Position numbers and translations under genes: made by a program
Notes under the pieces: model-generated
Database searches by the model: none
What the model saw: the letters and a program-made list of their open reading frames with translations, nothing else
What the model was told of the DNA's origin: nothing
Assembly (NCBI RefSeq): GCF_001519055.1
Contig: NZ_KQ954289.1
Location: forward strand, 62,001-126,000
Length of the DNA: 64,000 nucleotides
Source of the DNA: Novosphingobium sp. Fuku2-ISO-50
GTDB lineage: Bacteria; Pseudomonadota; Alphaproteobacteria; Sphingomonadales; Sphingomonadaceae
Reading direction: 5' to 3'
Shown: one piece after another, positions 32,918 to 41,864 of the stretch
Layout: every line of letters starts with the position of its first letter
How positions within the stretch are numbered: position 1 is the stretch's first letter

Positions 32918-34132
32918 ATGAACCGCTCGTTTCTGCCCCTTTCGCCGTTTCGTCGTGTCCTTTGCGGGGCGGGTTTGGCGACGATCGCCGTCTGCGCCCC
33001 CGTCGGCGCGCGCAGTCATGACGCGCCCGCAGACCCCGCAGTGATGCCCGAGATCACGGCACCGGCCGCCTATATGGTCGATGTCAATTCGGGCCGCGTG
33101 CTGTTTGCGCGCGATGCGCAGCGCCGCTTCGTCCCCGCTTCGCTGACCAAGATCATGACCAGCTACGTCGCGTTTGAACTGATCGCGTCGGGCAAGCTCA
33201 GGCTGGACCAGAGCTTTGTCATGCGGCCTGAAACCTTTCGCCAGTGGCACGGCGTGGGCAGTACGATGTTTCTGGGCAATAACAGCCGCACCACCGTCGC
33301 CGACCTGCTCGAAGGGATCGTGACGGTTTCGGCCAATGATGCGTGTATCGTGCTGGCCGAAGGAATCGCCGGGTCGGTCCCCGCGTTTACCGCCATGATG
33401 AATGCCGAAGTCCGAAAGCTGGGCATGCGCAACACCCATTACAACACGCCCAACGGCTGGATGGATCAGGGGCAGACCTATGTTTCGGCGGCCGACCTGG
33501 CCACGCTGTCGACCGCGCTGATCACGCGTCATGGCGATCTCTATCGTCGCTTTTACGGTCACGAGCGCGCCGCGTTCAACGGGATCGAGCAACAAAATCA
33601 CAATCCGCTCTACGGCCACACCGCCGGTGCCGACGGGGTCAAGACCGGCTTTACCGGAGAGGCCGGCTATGGCTTCGTCGGCTCGGTCGCGCGCGACGGG
33701 CGACGGATCATCTTTGTGCTTGGCGGCTATCCGCGCCCCGTCGAACGCACCGAACAGTCGCGCCGCTTTGCCGAATGGGGCTTTGCCGCATGGGATTCGC
33801 ATCCGATCGTCGGCGCAGGGGTAAAACTGGGCACTGCGCCGGTCCAGGGCGGCACCGCGCGCTCGGTCGATCTGATCGCCCCGCGCGGCTACAGCATAAC
33901 CGTGCCGCATGGCGAGGGGCCGCATTATACGCTGGCGATCCGCTATCGCGCTCCGCTGACCGCGCCGATCGCCAGGGGAGACGAAGTCGCCAGCCTGATC
34001 GTGCGCGCGCCGGGGCAGCCGATCGAGCGCTTGCCGCTCGTTGCGGCGCGCGATGTCCGGGTCGGCGGGGCGCTTGACCGGCTGCGCGACGGATTTGCCG
34101 CGATGATCAAGCCCGCGATGATCAAACGATGA
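32918..34132 (+). CDS. dacC: D-alanyl-D-alanine carboxypeptidase (PBP5/6 type)
   Basis: Low-mass penicillin-binding protein of 404 residues trimming pentapeptide stems in the periplasm. After a signal peptide come the three active-site motifs: SLTK in PASLTKIMTSY, SAN in TVSANDACIVLAEG, and KTG in GVKTGFTGEAG. The C-terminal PBP5-like beta domain ends in an amphipathic helix (LRDGFAAMIKPAMIK) that would anchor it to the inner membrane. The stop overlaps the tmk start. Confidence 0.94.
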   Translation: MNRSFLPLSPFRRVLCGAGLATIAVCAPVGARSHDAPADPAVMPEITAPAAYMVDVNSGRVLFARDAQRRFVPASLTKIMTSYVAFELIASGKLRLDQSFVMRPETFRQWHGVGSTMFLGNNSRTTVADLLEGIVTVSANDACIVLAEGIAGSVPAFTAMMNAEVRKLGMRNTHYNTPNGWMDQGQTYVSAADLATLSTALITRHGDLYRRFYGHERAAFNGIEQQNHNPLYGHTAGADGVKTGFTGEAGYGFVGSVARDGRRIIFVLGGYPRPVERTEQSRRFAEWGFAAWDSHPIVGAGVKLGTAPVQGGTARSVDLIAPRGYSITVPHGEGPHYTLAIRYRAPLTAPIARGDEVASLIVRAPGQPIERLPLVAARDVRVGGALDRLRDGFAAMIKPAMIKR

Positions 34133-34755
34133 ATGCGCCCGGTCGATTCTTTGCGCTCGAAGGCGGCGAGGGCGTAGGCAAATCGACGCAATTGCGCCTG
34201 CTTGCCGAAGCCTTGCGCGCGCGCGGCATTGGCGTGGTGACGACGCGCGAACCGGGCGGCACGCCGGGCGCCGAAGCGATCCGCGCGATGGTGCTCGATC
34301 CGGCGGGAGACGGGTGGGGCCCGCGGGCAGAGGCCTTGCTGTTTGCGGCGGCGCGCGCCGATCATGTCGAGCGGCTGATCCGTCCCGCGCTCGCGCGCGG
34401 CGACTGGGTGTTGACCGATCGTTATCTCGATTCGAGCCGCGCTTATCAGGGCGGTGGCAGCGGGCTGGACGATGCCGATATCTTGACGCTGCATCGGATC
34501 GGCAGCGGGGGGCTCCTGCCGGATCGCACCGTGCTGTTGCAGCTTGATCCGGACGAAGCGGCGCGGCGGCTTGCCGAGCGCGACCGGGGGCACAGCGACC
34601 GGATCGGTGGGCGCGACATTGCCTATCATGCGCGTGTCGCCGCCGCATTTCGCCACTTTGCCGAGGCCGATCCACATCGCTTTGCGTTGATCGATGCCTC
34701 GGGCGCGCCTGACGAAGTCCATACCCGCGTGCTTGCGGCCGTGCTCGAGCGATGA
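34129..34755 (+). CDS. tmk: Thymidylate kinase
   Basis: Phosphorylates dTMP to dTDP. P-loop LEGGEGVGKSTQLR at the start, TREPGGTPGAE, and the DRY-type motif LTDRYLDSSRAYQGGG; 208 residues, normal length. It overlaps dacC and holB by 4 bp each (ATGA), indicating translational coupling. Confidence 0.96.
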   Translation: MNAPGRFFALEGGEGVGKSTQLRLLAEALRARGIGVVTTREPGGTPGAEAIRAMVLDPAGDGWGPRAEALLFAAARADHVERLIRPALARGDWVLTDRYLDSSRAYQGGGSGLDDADILTLHRIGSGGLLPDRTVLLQLDPDEAARRLAERDRGHSDRIGGRDIAYHARVAAAFRHFAEADPHRFALIDASGAPDEVHTRVLAAVLER

Positions 34756-35708
34756 AGTCCGGCAATCATGTCGGGCATGACGCTGTCTGGCGCGAATGGC
34801 ATGCTGCGCGCGCCGGGCACCGGATGCACCATGCCTGGATGCTGGTCGGGCGCGAAGGTCTGGGCAAGGCCGGGTTTGCCCGTGCCGCCGCGGCGGACCT
34901 CGTTGCCGAACCGGGCGTGCCGCAGCCGCCGCCGGACCGCCATCCCGACATTCTGTGGCTGACGCCGCTGCCGGCCAGCGAGGACGACGCGAAGAAACGC
35001 GACGATGGCCGTGCTTATGCGACCAAGCGCAATATCAATGTCGAGCAAGTGCGCGAAATGCAGCGCAGGCTCGTCACGCGCCCCACGCTGGGCGCGCACC
35101 GGGCCGTGATCATCGATGCCGCCGATGTGTTGGAAAAGGCTTCGGCCAATGCCTTGCTCAAGAGTCTTGAGGAGCCGCCGCAGGGCACGTTCTTCCTCTT
35201 GGTGGTGCATCAGCCCGGCCGCCTGCTGCCGACGATCCGTTCGCGGTGCCAGGTCTTGCGCTTTCGCCCGCTCGATGCGGCGGAAATGGGGCGCGCGCTC
35301 GATGCCGGGGCGCCGGGGATCGATGCCCTGACGCGCGAGGCGGCGATTGCCGTCGGCGCGGGCGCGCCGGGGGCGGCGCTGGCCTTTGCCGAGCAGGATC
35401 TGGGCCGGGTTTGGCAGATCATGCGCCAGATCGTCGCGCGCGGCGATGGCGATATGGCCTTGCGCGGCGAATTGTCCGCCGCGATCGGTCAGCGGCCTGA
35501 TCGTGAACGGCAAATGGCGGCCTTGACCGCGGCGCGCATGGTGCTGGTCGACGCGATGGAACAGGTCCATCCGGCGCGCTATCCCGCGCTCGCCGATGCA
35601 CATGCCGCGCTGGTCGTCTTGTCGCGCGAGGCGCCGACCTACAACTATGATGCGGGCTTGCTGATGCTGGAAATCGGCACCTTGCTGGCAGGCGTGGCGC
35701 GCGCCTGA
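34752..35708 (+). CDS. holB: DNA polymerase III delta' subunit
   Basis: Clamp-loader subunit of 318 residues. P-loop-like GREGLGKAGFARAAA (a non-ATPase variant is normal for delta'), a VEQVREMQRRL segment, the IIDAADVLEKASANALLKSLEEPPQGT box, and the SRC motif in RSRCQVLRF. The order tmk-holB is widespread in bacteria. metG follows after 109 bp with its own Shine-Dalgarno. Confidence 0.94.
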   Translation: MKSGNHVGHDAVWREWHAARAGHRMHHAWMLVGREGLGKAGFARAAAADLVAEPGVPQPPPDRHPDILWLTPLPASEDDAKKRDDGRAYATKRNINVEQVREMQRRLVTRPTLGAHRAVIIDAADVLEKASANALLKSLEEPPQGTFFLLVVHQPGRLLPTIRSRCQVLRFRPLDAAEMGRALDAGAPGIDALTREAAIAVGAGAPGAALAFAEQDLGRVWQIMRQIVARGDGDMALRGELSAAIGQRPDRERQMAALTAARMVLVDAMEQVHPARYPALADAHAALVVLSREAPTYNYDAGLLMLEIGTLLAGVARA

Positions 35709-35817
35709 GCGTCGACCGCGTCGCTTTTCTCGAAAAAACCGGTTCCCTCTCTTTTGCCGGATGTTCTAGGGAGGGGCTCATTCAAGCGATCCCTCGCCAA
35801 AAGGAAGTGACGTCCCG

Positions 35818-37395
35818 ATGGGCGAACCTTATTATCTGACCACCGCGATTTCGTACCCCAACGGGCGGCCGCATATCGGCCATGCCTATGAGGCGATTGC
35901 CGCCGACACGATTGTCCGCTTCATGCGCTCGATCGGTCGCGACGCGCGCCTGCAGACCGGGACCGACGAACACGGGCTGAAAATGGCGCAAAAGGCGCGT
36001 GACATGGGCACCACGGCGCGCGCGCTGGCGGATGAGATGTCGCAGTATTTCAAAGATATGTGCGCGGCATTGAACATTGAATACGATGTTTTCATCCGCA
36101 CCACCGAGCCGCGCCATCATGAAACGACAAGAGAGCTGTGGCGGCGGATGAAAGCCAATGGCGATCTCTATCTCGATCGCTACGAAGGCTGGTATTCGGT
36201 CCGCGACGAAGCCTATTATGACGAAAGCGAGCTGATCGCGGGCGAGGGCGGACAAAAGCTGTCGCCGCAGGGCACCCCGGTCGAATGGACGGTCGAGGAA
36301 AGCTGGTTCTTCCGGCTGTCGGCCTATGGCGACCGTTTGCTCGCGTATTACAACGACAATCCCGATTTCATCCGCCCCGAAAGCCGGCGCAACGAAATCG
36401 CGCGCTTTGTCGAAGGGGGGCTGCGCGATCTGTCGGTTTCGCGCACCAGTTTCGATTGGGGGATCAAGGTTCCCACCGATGACGGCGATGACGATACCCA
36501 TGTCATGTATGTCTGGGTCGACGCGCTGACCAATTACCTGACCGGCCTCGGATGGCCCGAAGAAACCGAGGAATTCAAGCGGTTCTGGCCTGCCGACCTG
36601 CATTTGATCGGCAAGGACATTGTGCGGTTTCATGCGGTCTATTGGCCGGCGTTCCTGATGAGCGCTGGGCTGGCGCTGCCCAAACAGGTGTTCGGCCATG
36701 GCTTCCTGCTCAATCGCGGGCAAAAGGAATCGAAATCGCTTGGCAACGTGACCGATCCGGTTGATCTGGCCGCGCGCTTCGGCGTTGATCCGCTGCGCTA
36801 TTTCCTGATGCGCGAAGTCGTGTTCGGGCAGGACGGCTCTTATTCGCCCGAGGCCATCGCGAACCGCTGCAATGCCGAACTCGCCAACAGCTACGGCAAT
36901 CTCGTGCAGCGCACATTATCCATGATTTTCAAAAACATCGGTGGCGAACTTGGTGCTTTTTCCAGCGCTGAGGCTGATGATGTGCTGCTCGCGACGGTCG
37001 CTGCTGCCACGCGCGAGGATCTGCCGCGCGAATTTGCCGCGCTCAATTTCTCGGCCGGGATCGAGGCGTGGATGCGCGCGGTGTTTGCTTGCAACGCCTA
37101 TATCGACGAACAGGCGCCCTGGACGCTGCGCAAGACCGATCCGGAGCGGATGCGCGCGGTACTTTATACGCTGTTCATGGCGATCCGCGATCTGACCATC
37201 GCCATCGCGCCGGTGGTCCCGGCAACGGCGGCCAAAGTGCTCGATCAATTGGGCATTCCGGCCGAACAGCGGCGCATCGTCGATCTGGCGAATGGGGATT
37301 GGTATCTGGCGCGGGTCGCGACGGGCGAACGCCTTGGGCAACCCGTGGGGGCCTTTCCCCGCATTGAACTCGAAAGCGAAGAAACCGCCGCCTGA
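35818..37395 (+). CDS. metG: Methionyl-tRNA synthetase
   Basis: Class I synthetase of 525 residues without a C-terminal dimerisation domain. HIGH motif in NGRPHIGHAYEA and the KMSKS loop as KESKSLGN near residue 304, so the Met of the motif is Glu while both Lys remain. No zinc-knuckle Cys set is evident, in line with the short group. AAGGAAG precedes the ATG. The stop overlaps the tatD start by one base. Confidence 0.95.
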   Translation: MGEPYYLTTAISYPNGRPHIGHAYEAIAADTIVRFMRSIGRDARLQTGTDEHGLKMAQKARDMGTTARALADEMSQYFKDMCAALNIEYDVFIRTTEPRHHETTRELWRRMKANGDLYLDRYEGWYSVRDEAYYDESELIAGEGGQKLSPQGTPVEWTVEESWFFRLSAYGDRLLAYYNDNPDFIRPESRRNEIARFVEGGLRDLSVSRTSFDWGIKVPTDDGDDDTHVMYVWVDALTNYLTGLGWPEETEEFKRFWPADLHLIGKDIVRFHAVYWPAFLMSAGLALPKQVFGHGFLLNRGQKESKSLGNVTDPVDLAARFGVDPLRYFLMREVVFGQDGSYSPEAIANRCNAELANSYGNLVQRTLSMIFKNIGGELGAFSSAEADDVLLATVAAATREDLPREFAALNFSAGIEAWMRAVFACNAYIDEQAPWTLRKTDPERMRAVLYTLFMAIRDLTIAIAPVVPATAAKVLDQLGIPAEQRRIVDLANGDWYLARVATGERLGQPVGAFPRIELESEETAA

Positions 37396-38171
37396 TGCTG
37401 ATCGATTCGCATTGTCATTTGAATTACAAGGGTCTCGTCGAACACCAGGGCGAGATCCTGACCCGCGCGCGGGAACGCGGCGTGCGGGGATTCCTCAACA
37501 TCTCGACGCGGCAAAGCGAATGGGATGCGGTGATCGCCACCGCGCATCGCGAACCCGATGTCTGGGCGAGCGTGGGCATTCATCCGCACGAAGCCGATAG
37601 TCATGCCGATCTTGGCGCCGGTGTCCTGAGCGCGGCGACGCACGACGCGCGCGTGATCGCGATCGGCGAGACCGGGCTCGACTATTTCTACGACCATTCC
37701 GACCGGCAGGTGCAGCAGGCGCTGTTTCGCACGCATATCGGCGTCGCGCGCGAAACCGGCCTGCCTTTGGTCATCCACACGCGCGATGCCGAGGATGACA
37801 CGCTGCGCATTCTGGCCGACGAGATGGGGAAGGGCGCCTTCCCCGCGCTGATCCACTGCTTTACCGCGACGGCAAATTTTGGTCGGGCCGTGCTCGATCT
37901 CGGGCTGACGATTTCGCTGTCGGGTATTGTGACGTTCAAGAATGCCAAGGACTTGCAGGCGTTTGCTGTCGAAATACCCGAGGATCGGCTGCTCGTCGAA
38001 ACCGACGCGCCGTTTCTTGCGCCGATCCCGCATCGCGGCAAGACTTGCGAGCCGGCGTTCGTCGCCGACACACTGGCCTTTGTTGCAGGCCTGCGCGGCA
38101 CCAGCGCCGAAGCGCTGAGCGAAACGACCGGCGCCAATTTTCGTGCCTTGTTCGGGAAAGCCGCGCTGTGA
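37395..38171 (+). CDS. tatD: TatD family metal-dependent DNase
   Basis: A 258-residue TIM-barrel hydrolase. Metal ligands appear in DSHCHLN (start), the GETGLDYFYD segment, VIHTRDA, IHCFTA, and ETDAPFLAP. TatD enzymes are 3'-5' nucleases. The tight order metG-tatD-MBL hydrolase, with stop/start overlaps, is common in alphaproteobacteria. Confidence 0.94.
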   Translation: MLIDSHCHLNYKGLVEHQGEILTRARERGVRGFLNISTRQSEWDAVIATAHREPDVWASVGIHPHEADSHADLGAGVLSAATHDARVIAIGETGLDYFYDHSDRQVQQALFRTHIGVARETGLPLVIHTRDAEDDTLRILADEMGKGAFPALIHCFTATANFGRAVLDLGLTISLSGIVTFKNAKDLQAFAVEIPEDRLLVETDAPFLAPIPHRGKTCEPAFVADTLAFVAGLRGTSAEALSETTGANFRALFGKAAL

Positions 38172-38935
38172 AATTGACCATGCTTGGCTCGGGCACGTCG
38201 ACCGGCGTGCCGCGGATCGGCAACGACTGGGGCGATTGCGACCCGGCGGAACCGCGCAATCGGCGCACACGCGTGGCGATCGTCGTCGAGGGTGATGACG
38301 GTTCGCGCCTGTTGGTCGATACACCGCCCGATCTTCGCGCACAGTTGCTTGCCACCGGGATCGGCCGGATCGACGGGGTGTTGTGGACTCACGACCATGC
38401 CGATCATACGCATGGCATCGATGACTTGCGTCCTTTGCGGATGGGCCGCACCGCACCGATTGCAGCCTATGCCGCTGATGAGACGGTGCGCCGTTTGCGA
38501 ATGCGGTTTGGCTATGTCTTCGCCGGGCAACACGGCTATCCCACGATTTGCAACCTCGACAATCTCGATCGGGTGCGGATGATCGCGGGAATCGCCATCA
38601 GCCATTGCCAGATGGCGCACGGGCCCGCGCAATCGACTGCATTTCGTTTTGATCAGGGCGGAAAATCAATCGGTTACGCGACGGACTTCAGTGAAATTAC
38701 CGCCGACATGATAGACTTGTTCTATCGCGTCGACGTCCTGGTGGTCGATGCCTTGCGCCGCAAGGCGCATCCGACTCATGCCAATCTCGCCATGGCGCTG
38801 GAACTGGCCGAGGCAACCCGCGCGGGCCACGCGATTCTGACCCATCTCGACAAGTCTATGGATTACCGGACGTTGTGCGACGAACTGCCGCCACAGACCG
38901 AGCCGGGTTATGACGGACTGGAGCGCGTGCTGTGA
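38168..38935 (+). CDS. MBL-fold metallohydrolase (PhnP-like)
   Basis: A 255-residue metallo-beta-lactamase-fold hydrolase with the two-metal motif THDHADHTHG, a GSGTSTGVPRIGNDWGDC start typical of PhnP-type cyclic phosphodiesterases, and a C-terminal ILTHLDKSMDY segment with a metal-ligand His. The start is a GTG overlapping the tatD TGA (GTGA); an ATG four codons later is possible. The substrate is unknown. A PhnP-like activity would suit phosphonate metabolism, but this location fits the housekeeping paralogue. Confidence 0.88.
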   Translation: MKLTMLGSGTSTGVPRIGNDWGDCDPAEPRNRRTRVAIVVEGDDGSRLLVDTPPDLRAQLLATGIGRIDGVLWTHDHADHTHGIDDLRPLRMGRTAPIAAYAADETVRRLRMRFGYVFAGQHGYPTICNLDNLDRVRMIAGIAISHCQMAHGPAQSTAFRFDQGGKSIGYATDFSEITADMIDLFYRVDVLVVDALRRKAHPTHANLAMALELAEATRAGHAILTHLDKSMDYRTLCDELPPQTEPGYDGLERVL

Positions 38936-39153
38936 ATCCCATTCATGCCATTGGCAATCTGAACGGTGATGACTGGGTCGGCGTGATCGGTATCCTGATG
39001 GCGCTGACGCTGATCCTTGGACGTGGCGTGACCAATGGTTTTCGTGTGCCGCGCGCAGCCTGGCCGACGCTTGTGTGGTTGGCATTTGTATGGGCGGGGA
39101 TCATCGCGGCTGCGGCTCTGGCGTTCCGCCATTTCCGCCCGGACGGGATGTAA
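38932..39153 (+). CDS. Small two-helix membrane protein
   Basis: A 73-residue hypothetical protein with two predicted membrane helices (VGVIGILMALTLILG and LVWLAFVWAGIIAAAALAF) and a short basic link. The GTG start overlaps the TGA of the preceding gene, so it is co-translated. Function unknown. It ends 67 bp before the insertion sequence. Confidence 0.65.
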   Translation: MNPIHAIGNLNGDDWVGVIGILMALTLILGRGVTNGFRVPRAAWPTLVWLAFVWAGIIAAAALAFRHFRPDGM

Positions 39154-39227
39154 AGGCCAAGCCACGGGGCTTGTTTGCGACCCGCAATTTAACATAATCA
39201 TTATTATCGATCCTAGCGCCTGTAAGC

Positions 39228-39268
39228 GCAATTTAGAAATGTCACTCCCCGCAAGTTAGAGACGTCAC
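39228..39268 (+). repeat. Two subterminal direct repeats at IS left end
   Basis: GCAATTTAGAAATGTCAC (39228-39245) and GCAAGTTAGAGACGTCAC (39251-39268) differ at four positions and are spaced 23 bp apart. Such repeated motifs near an IS end are typical transposase-binding sites. Confidence 0.75.
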
Positions 39269-39327
39269 AATCGGGACGTCTCGCGGTCTTGGAGGCATGT
39301 TCTTCCGCATGACGGGCGGACGCGCTT

Positions 39328-40741
39328 ATGGCGGTGGTGGCGATGAGCCATGGCGAGCTTTCGCGGTACGATACGTTGCTGCGCTTTCAACGAGGCGAAC
39401 TGCGGGTTGAAGATGCCGCAATGCTGCTGGGTGTTGGTCGTCGGCAAGTTTACCGACTGCTCGACCGATTGCGTGCCGGCGGCCCAGAAGCGCTGGTTTC
39501 GTGGAAGCGCGGCCGGACGAGCAACCGGGATCTCGGCGATACGTTCCGGGACAGCGTCCTCGACCTCGTGCGCGAGCACTACCAGGATTTCGGCCCGACG
39601 CTGGCAGTTGAGTACCTCGCTGAACGACACAAGATCACCATTTCGCACGAGACGCTGCGCAAGTGGATGATCAAGAAAGGACTGTGGAAGGATCGGGATG
39701 CGCGCCGCCCTAGGCCTTACCAACCTCGCTTTCGCCGCGACTGCCGTGGCGAGTTGATTCAGGTCGACGGCTCGAAGCATTGGTGGTTTGGCTCGCGCGG
39801 GCCGCAATGCACGCTGCTCGTTTACATCGACGACGCGACCAGCGAGCTGATGCATTTGAAGATGGTCGAGAGTGAAGATGGTCGAGAGCGAGAGCACGTT
39901 CGCATACATGGATGCGACGCGGGAATATATCGATCGGCATGGAAAGCCGGTGGCGTTTTATTCGGACAAGCACTCGGTGTTCCGGAACAACACTGCTTCT
40001 GCCAAAGGTGACGGCATGACGCATTTCGGTCGTGCGCTGGAGGCGCTCAATATCGAGATCATCTGCGCCAATTCGCCACAGGCCAAGGGCCGTGTCGAAC
40101 GCGCGAATGCGACGCTGCAGGATCGACTGGTGAAGGCGATGCGGCTTGAGGGCATCGCGACGATTGCCGAGGCCAATGCGTATCTGCCTCGCTACATGGA
40201 GCGGCACAACAAGCAGTTCGCCAAGGTGGCGTTCGATCTGCGTGATCTGCACCACCCCCTCGCCCCGCATGATTACCTCAAAGCCCAGATGGTTTGGCGC
40301 GAGCAGCGCACGGTGACGTCAGCATCGACGCTGCATTACAACAAAATGCTGTTCATTCTTGAGCCTACCGAGATCAGCCGGCCGCTCGCGGGCAAGCGGG
40401 TTGATGTCTGCGACTATCCCGATGGCAACTTTGAGATCCGGCACGGCGATCATGTCCTGGCCTATCGGGTGTTCGACAAGATCCGGCAGGTGAACCAGGC
40501 GGCGATCGTCGAGAACAAGCACCTCGATGCAGCGCTGATGATGGCCAAACTGATGCAGGAACAGTTGCCGCCAAGGAAGCGGAACAACAACGAGCCGCGA
40601 CGTCGATCGCAGGGGCTGCACATGTTCGCGGTGCCGGACCACGGTGCTGCACCATCGCCGGGCAAACGGAAGCGCGGGCGCCCTCCTCTGCGGCAACTGA
40701 CTGTCGAGGAAAAGGCGCAGCGCGCATTGCCGTCGCCGTAA
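39328..40741 (+). pseudogene. ISNCY/IS1202-like DDE transposase, frameshifted
   Basis: Two overlapping frames (39328-40011 and 39872-40741) together form one transposase. The first has a helix-turn-helix (LRVEDAAMLLGVGRRQVYRLLDRL), a linker and the first catalytic Asp in IQVDGSKHWW. The second has the second Asp in FYSDKHSVF, the Glu in QAKGRVERANATLQDRLV, and a basic C-terminal tail. The break is a 16-bp tandem duplication at 39858-39889. Removing one copy leaves exactly 466 codons in one frame, so the original protein was 465 residues. No slippery sequence suggests programmed frameshifting. Confidence 0.9.
39858..39889 (+). repeat. 16-bp tandem duplication that breaks the transposase
   Basis: GAAGATGGTCGAGAGT is followed directly by GAAGATGGTCGAGAGC, differing only at the last base. 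The extra 16 bp shifts the frame by one. Confidence 0.95.
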
Positions 40742-40853
40742 ACATATCCAATTGCGAGACAATTCGTCGTGGAACCACAACAATTTGAATGCAATTATGG
40801 AACACATCACTAAAACAGGCACTCAATGAAATTTTGGACATGAGGGGGATGCG

Positions 40854-41165
40854 GTGCGAAATCGGCTGATATTTCCCATGCTTGCGCTTTTCATGATCGG
40901 TGCAACGGACTACCCTGCGGCGGCTTTGGCAAAGCAGCCTCCGCAGATGAGTGCCAAAATCAAGGCGCTGATTCGCAAGGAGGACGCGCTTGACGATCGC
41001 TGCCGGGCCCCGGGAGGGGACCCAAATGGGCGTGTTTGCTTGGAACGCGGCCGAATCTTGTTAAAACTTACGCATCTTGGCTGGTGCTGGGACTCTGAGA
41101 AGATGGACCCAATTGAGGCGGATAACCACTGGATGCGTTGTTCTGACGCCCACAAAATTCCGTAA
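40854..41165 (+). CDS. Small secreted cysteine-containing protein, unknown
   Basis: A 103-residue hypothetical protein. GTG start behind GAGGGGG at 5 nt. A signal peptide (RNRLIFPMLALFMIGATDYPAA) precedes a short domain with four Cys (DDRCRAPGG, GRVCLERGR, GWCWDS, MRCSDA) that could form two disulfides. Base composition is less GC-rich than in the core genes. It begins 28 bp beyond the IS right end. Confidence 0.65.
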   Translation: MRNRLIFPMLALFMIGATDYPAAALAKQPPQMSAKIKALIRKEDALDDRCRAPGGDPNGRVCLERGRILLKLTHLGWCWDSEKMDPIEADNHWMRCSDAHKIP

Positions 41166-41177
41166 CGTTCAAGAATT

Positions 41178-41864
41178 TCATTTGATTGGAATTTTAGCGA
41201 GCGCCCGTGCAACCGCATATCTATCGGCAGAATCCCGAAAGTTTTTCTTGGGTCTTACGACATAATAAGAATAGCCCGCCGCGAGGCTGGCTGCATCGGA
41301 TCCAACCCGCTGAGCCAACGCAAATGTACGCTGCTCGCTATTGGCCAATTCATAAAGCTGATATTTGATTTGTTGATCTGCGTTGGATTTTTCAAGGCTT
41401 TTTCCGCCGTTGAATTGTTTGAACGACGCCTTGCGCGCTGGGTCGGTCAGTTGAAACAAGCCATGGCCCTTACCGTTCTTGCCGCTTTGCGTAACGGATG
41501 CATCCAGACCACTTTCCATTTCTGCGTTGGCCGCCAGCGCTGCTGCGAGCGGTGCGGGCAAGCCGTATTTCTTGATGAGGGTGTCGCGAAAATCGGCCGC
41601 ATGTTCGGCATGCAATTCTGCAATTCGCAAACTCAGCAATCCTGTTTGCTTGATTGCCGCCAATAGCTGCTGATGTGCCCCAGCGGAAGGCCGATCGCCC
41701 TGCGTTCGAAAACGCGGCGCTGTAACGACAATTTCGTTTCCATTATTTCCTGGCGGATTGCTCGGCTCTGCCGATCCTACCGTCGGACCAGACGTAAACC
41801 GTCCTGATTTCGGGTCGTGCCAAGGGTTGCCGCCCTTGTGACCGTCTGTCGTGTCGCCAGCCAT
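41178..41864 (-). CDS. Phage tail-lysozyme-domain protein with a TonB-box-like segment, no signal peptide
   Basis: A 228-residue protein. Residues 10-25 (KGGNPWHDPKSGRFTS) resemble a motif in phage structural and conjugation-linked proteins. Residues 44-51 (EIVVTAPR) closely match the TonB-box/plug start of the TonB receptors in this window (EIVVTAQRR). A lysozyme-like domain spans about 95-210, with the likely catalytic Glu117 in NAEMESGLD and a GLFQLTDP segment, as in phage tail lysozymes. No signal peptide or membrane helix is visible. GGAG lies 6 nt before the ATG at 41864. No tail, portal or lysis genes are nearby. It could be a prophage remnant, or (inference) a released peptidoglycan hydrolase entering via TonB as pesticin does. 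Confidence 0.75.
   Translation of the reverse strand: MAGDTTDGHKGGNPWHDPKSGRFTSGPTVGSAEPSNPPGNNGNEIVVTAPRFRTQGDRPSAGAHQQLLAAIKQTGLLSLRIAELHAEHAADFRDTLIKKYGLPAPLAAALAANAEMESGLDASVTQSGKNGKGHGLFQLTDPARKASFKQFNGGKSLEKSNADQQIKYQLYELANSEQRTFALAQRVGSDAASLAAGYSYYVVRPKKNFRDSADRYAVARALAKIPIK

Larger units (their letters stand above)
39221..40825 (+). mobile_element. IS1202-like (ISNCY) insertion sequence, inactivated
   Basis: About 1.6 kb. The left end begins TGTAAGCGCAATTTAGAAAT and the right end, read inward, TGAGTGCCTGTTTTAGTGAT. These match in phase at about half the positions over 28 bases (TG, GC, TTTAG, ATGT blocks), an imperfect terminal inverted repeat. It encloses one DDE transposase reading frame, now broken. 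No target-site duplication is evident, so the ends are approximate. Confidence 0.7.

Noticed and set aside
39328..40741. Programmed frameshift in the transposase
   Set aside because: No slippery heptamer; a 16-bp duplication explains the break exactly.
41178..41864. Intact prophage around the lysozyme-domain gene
   Set aside because: No integrase, portal, terminase, tail or holin genes within several kilobases.
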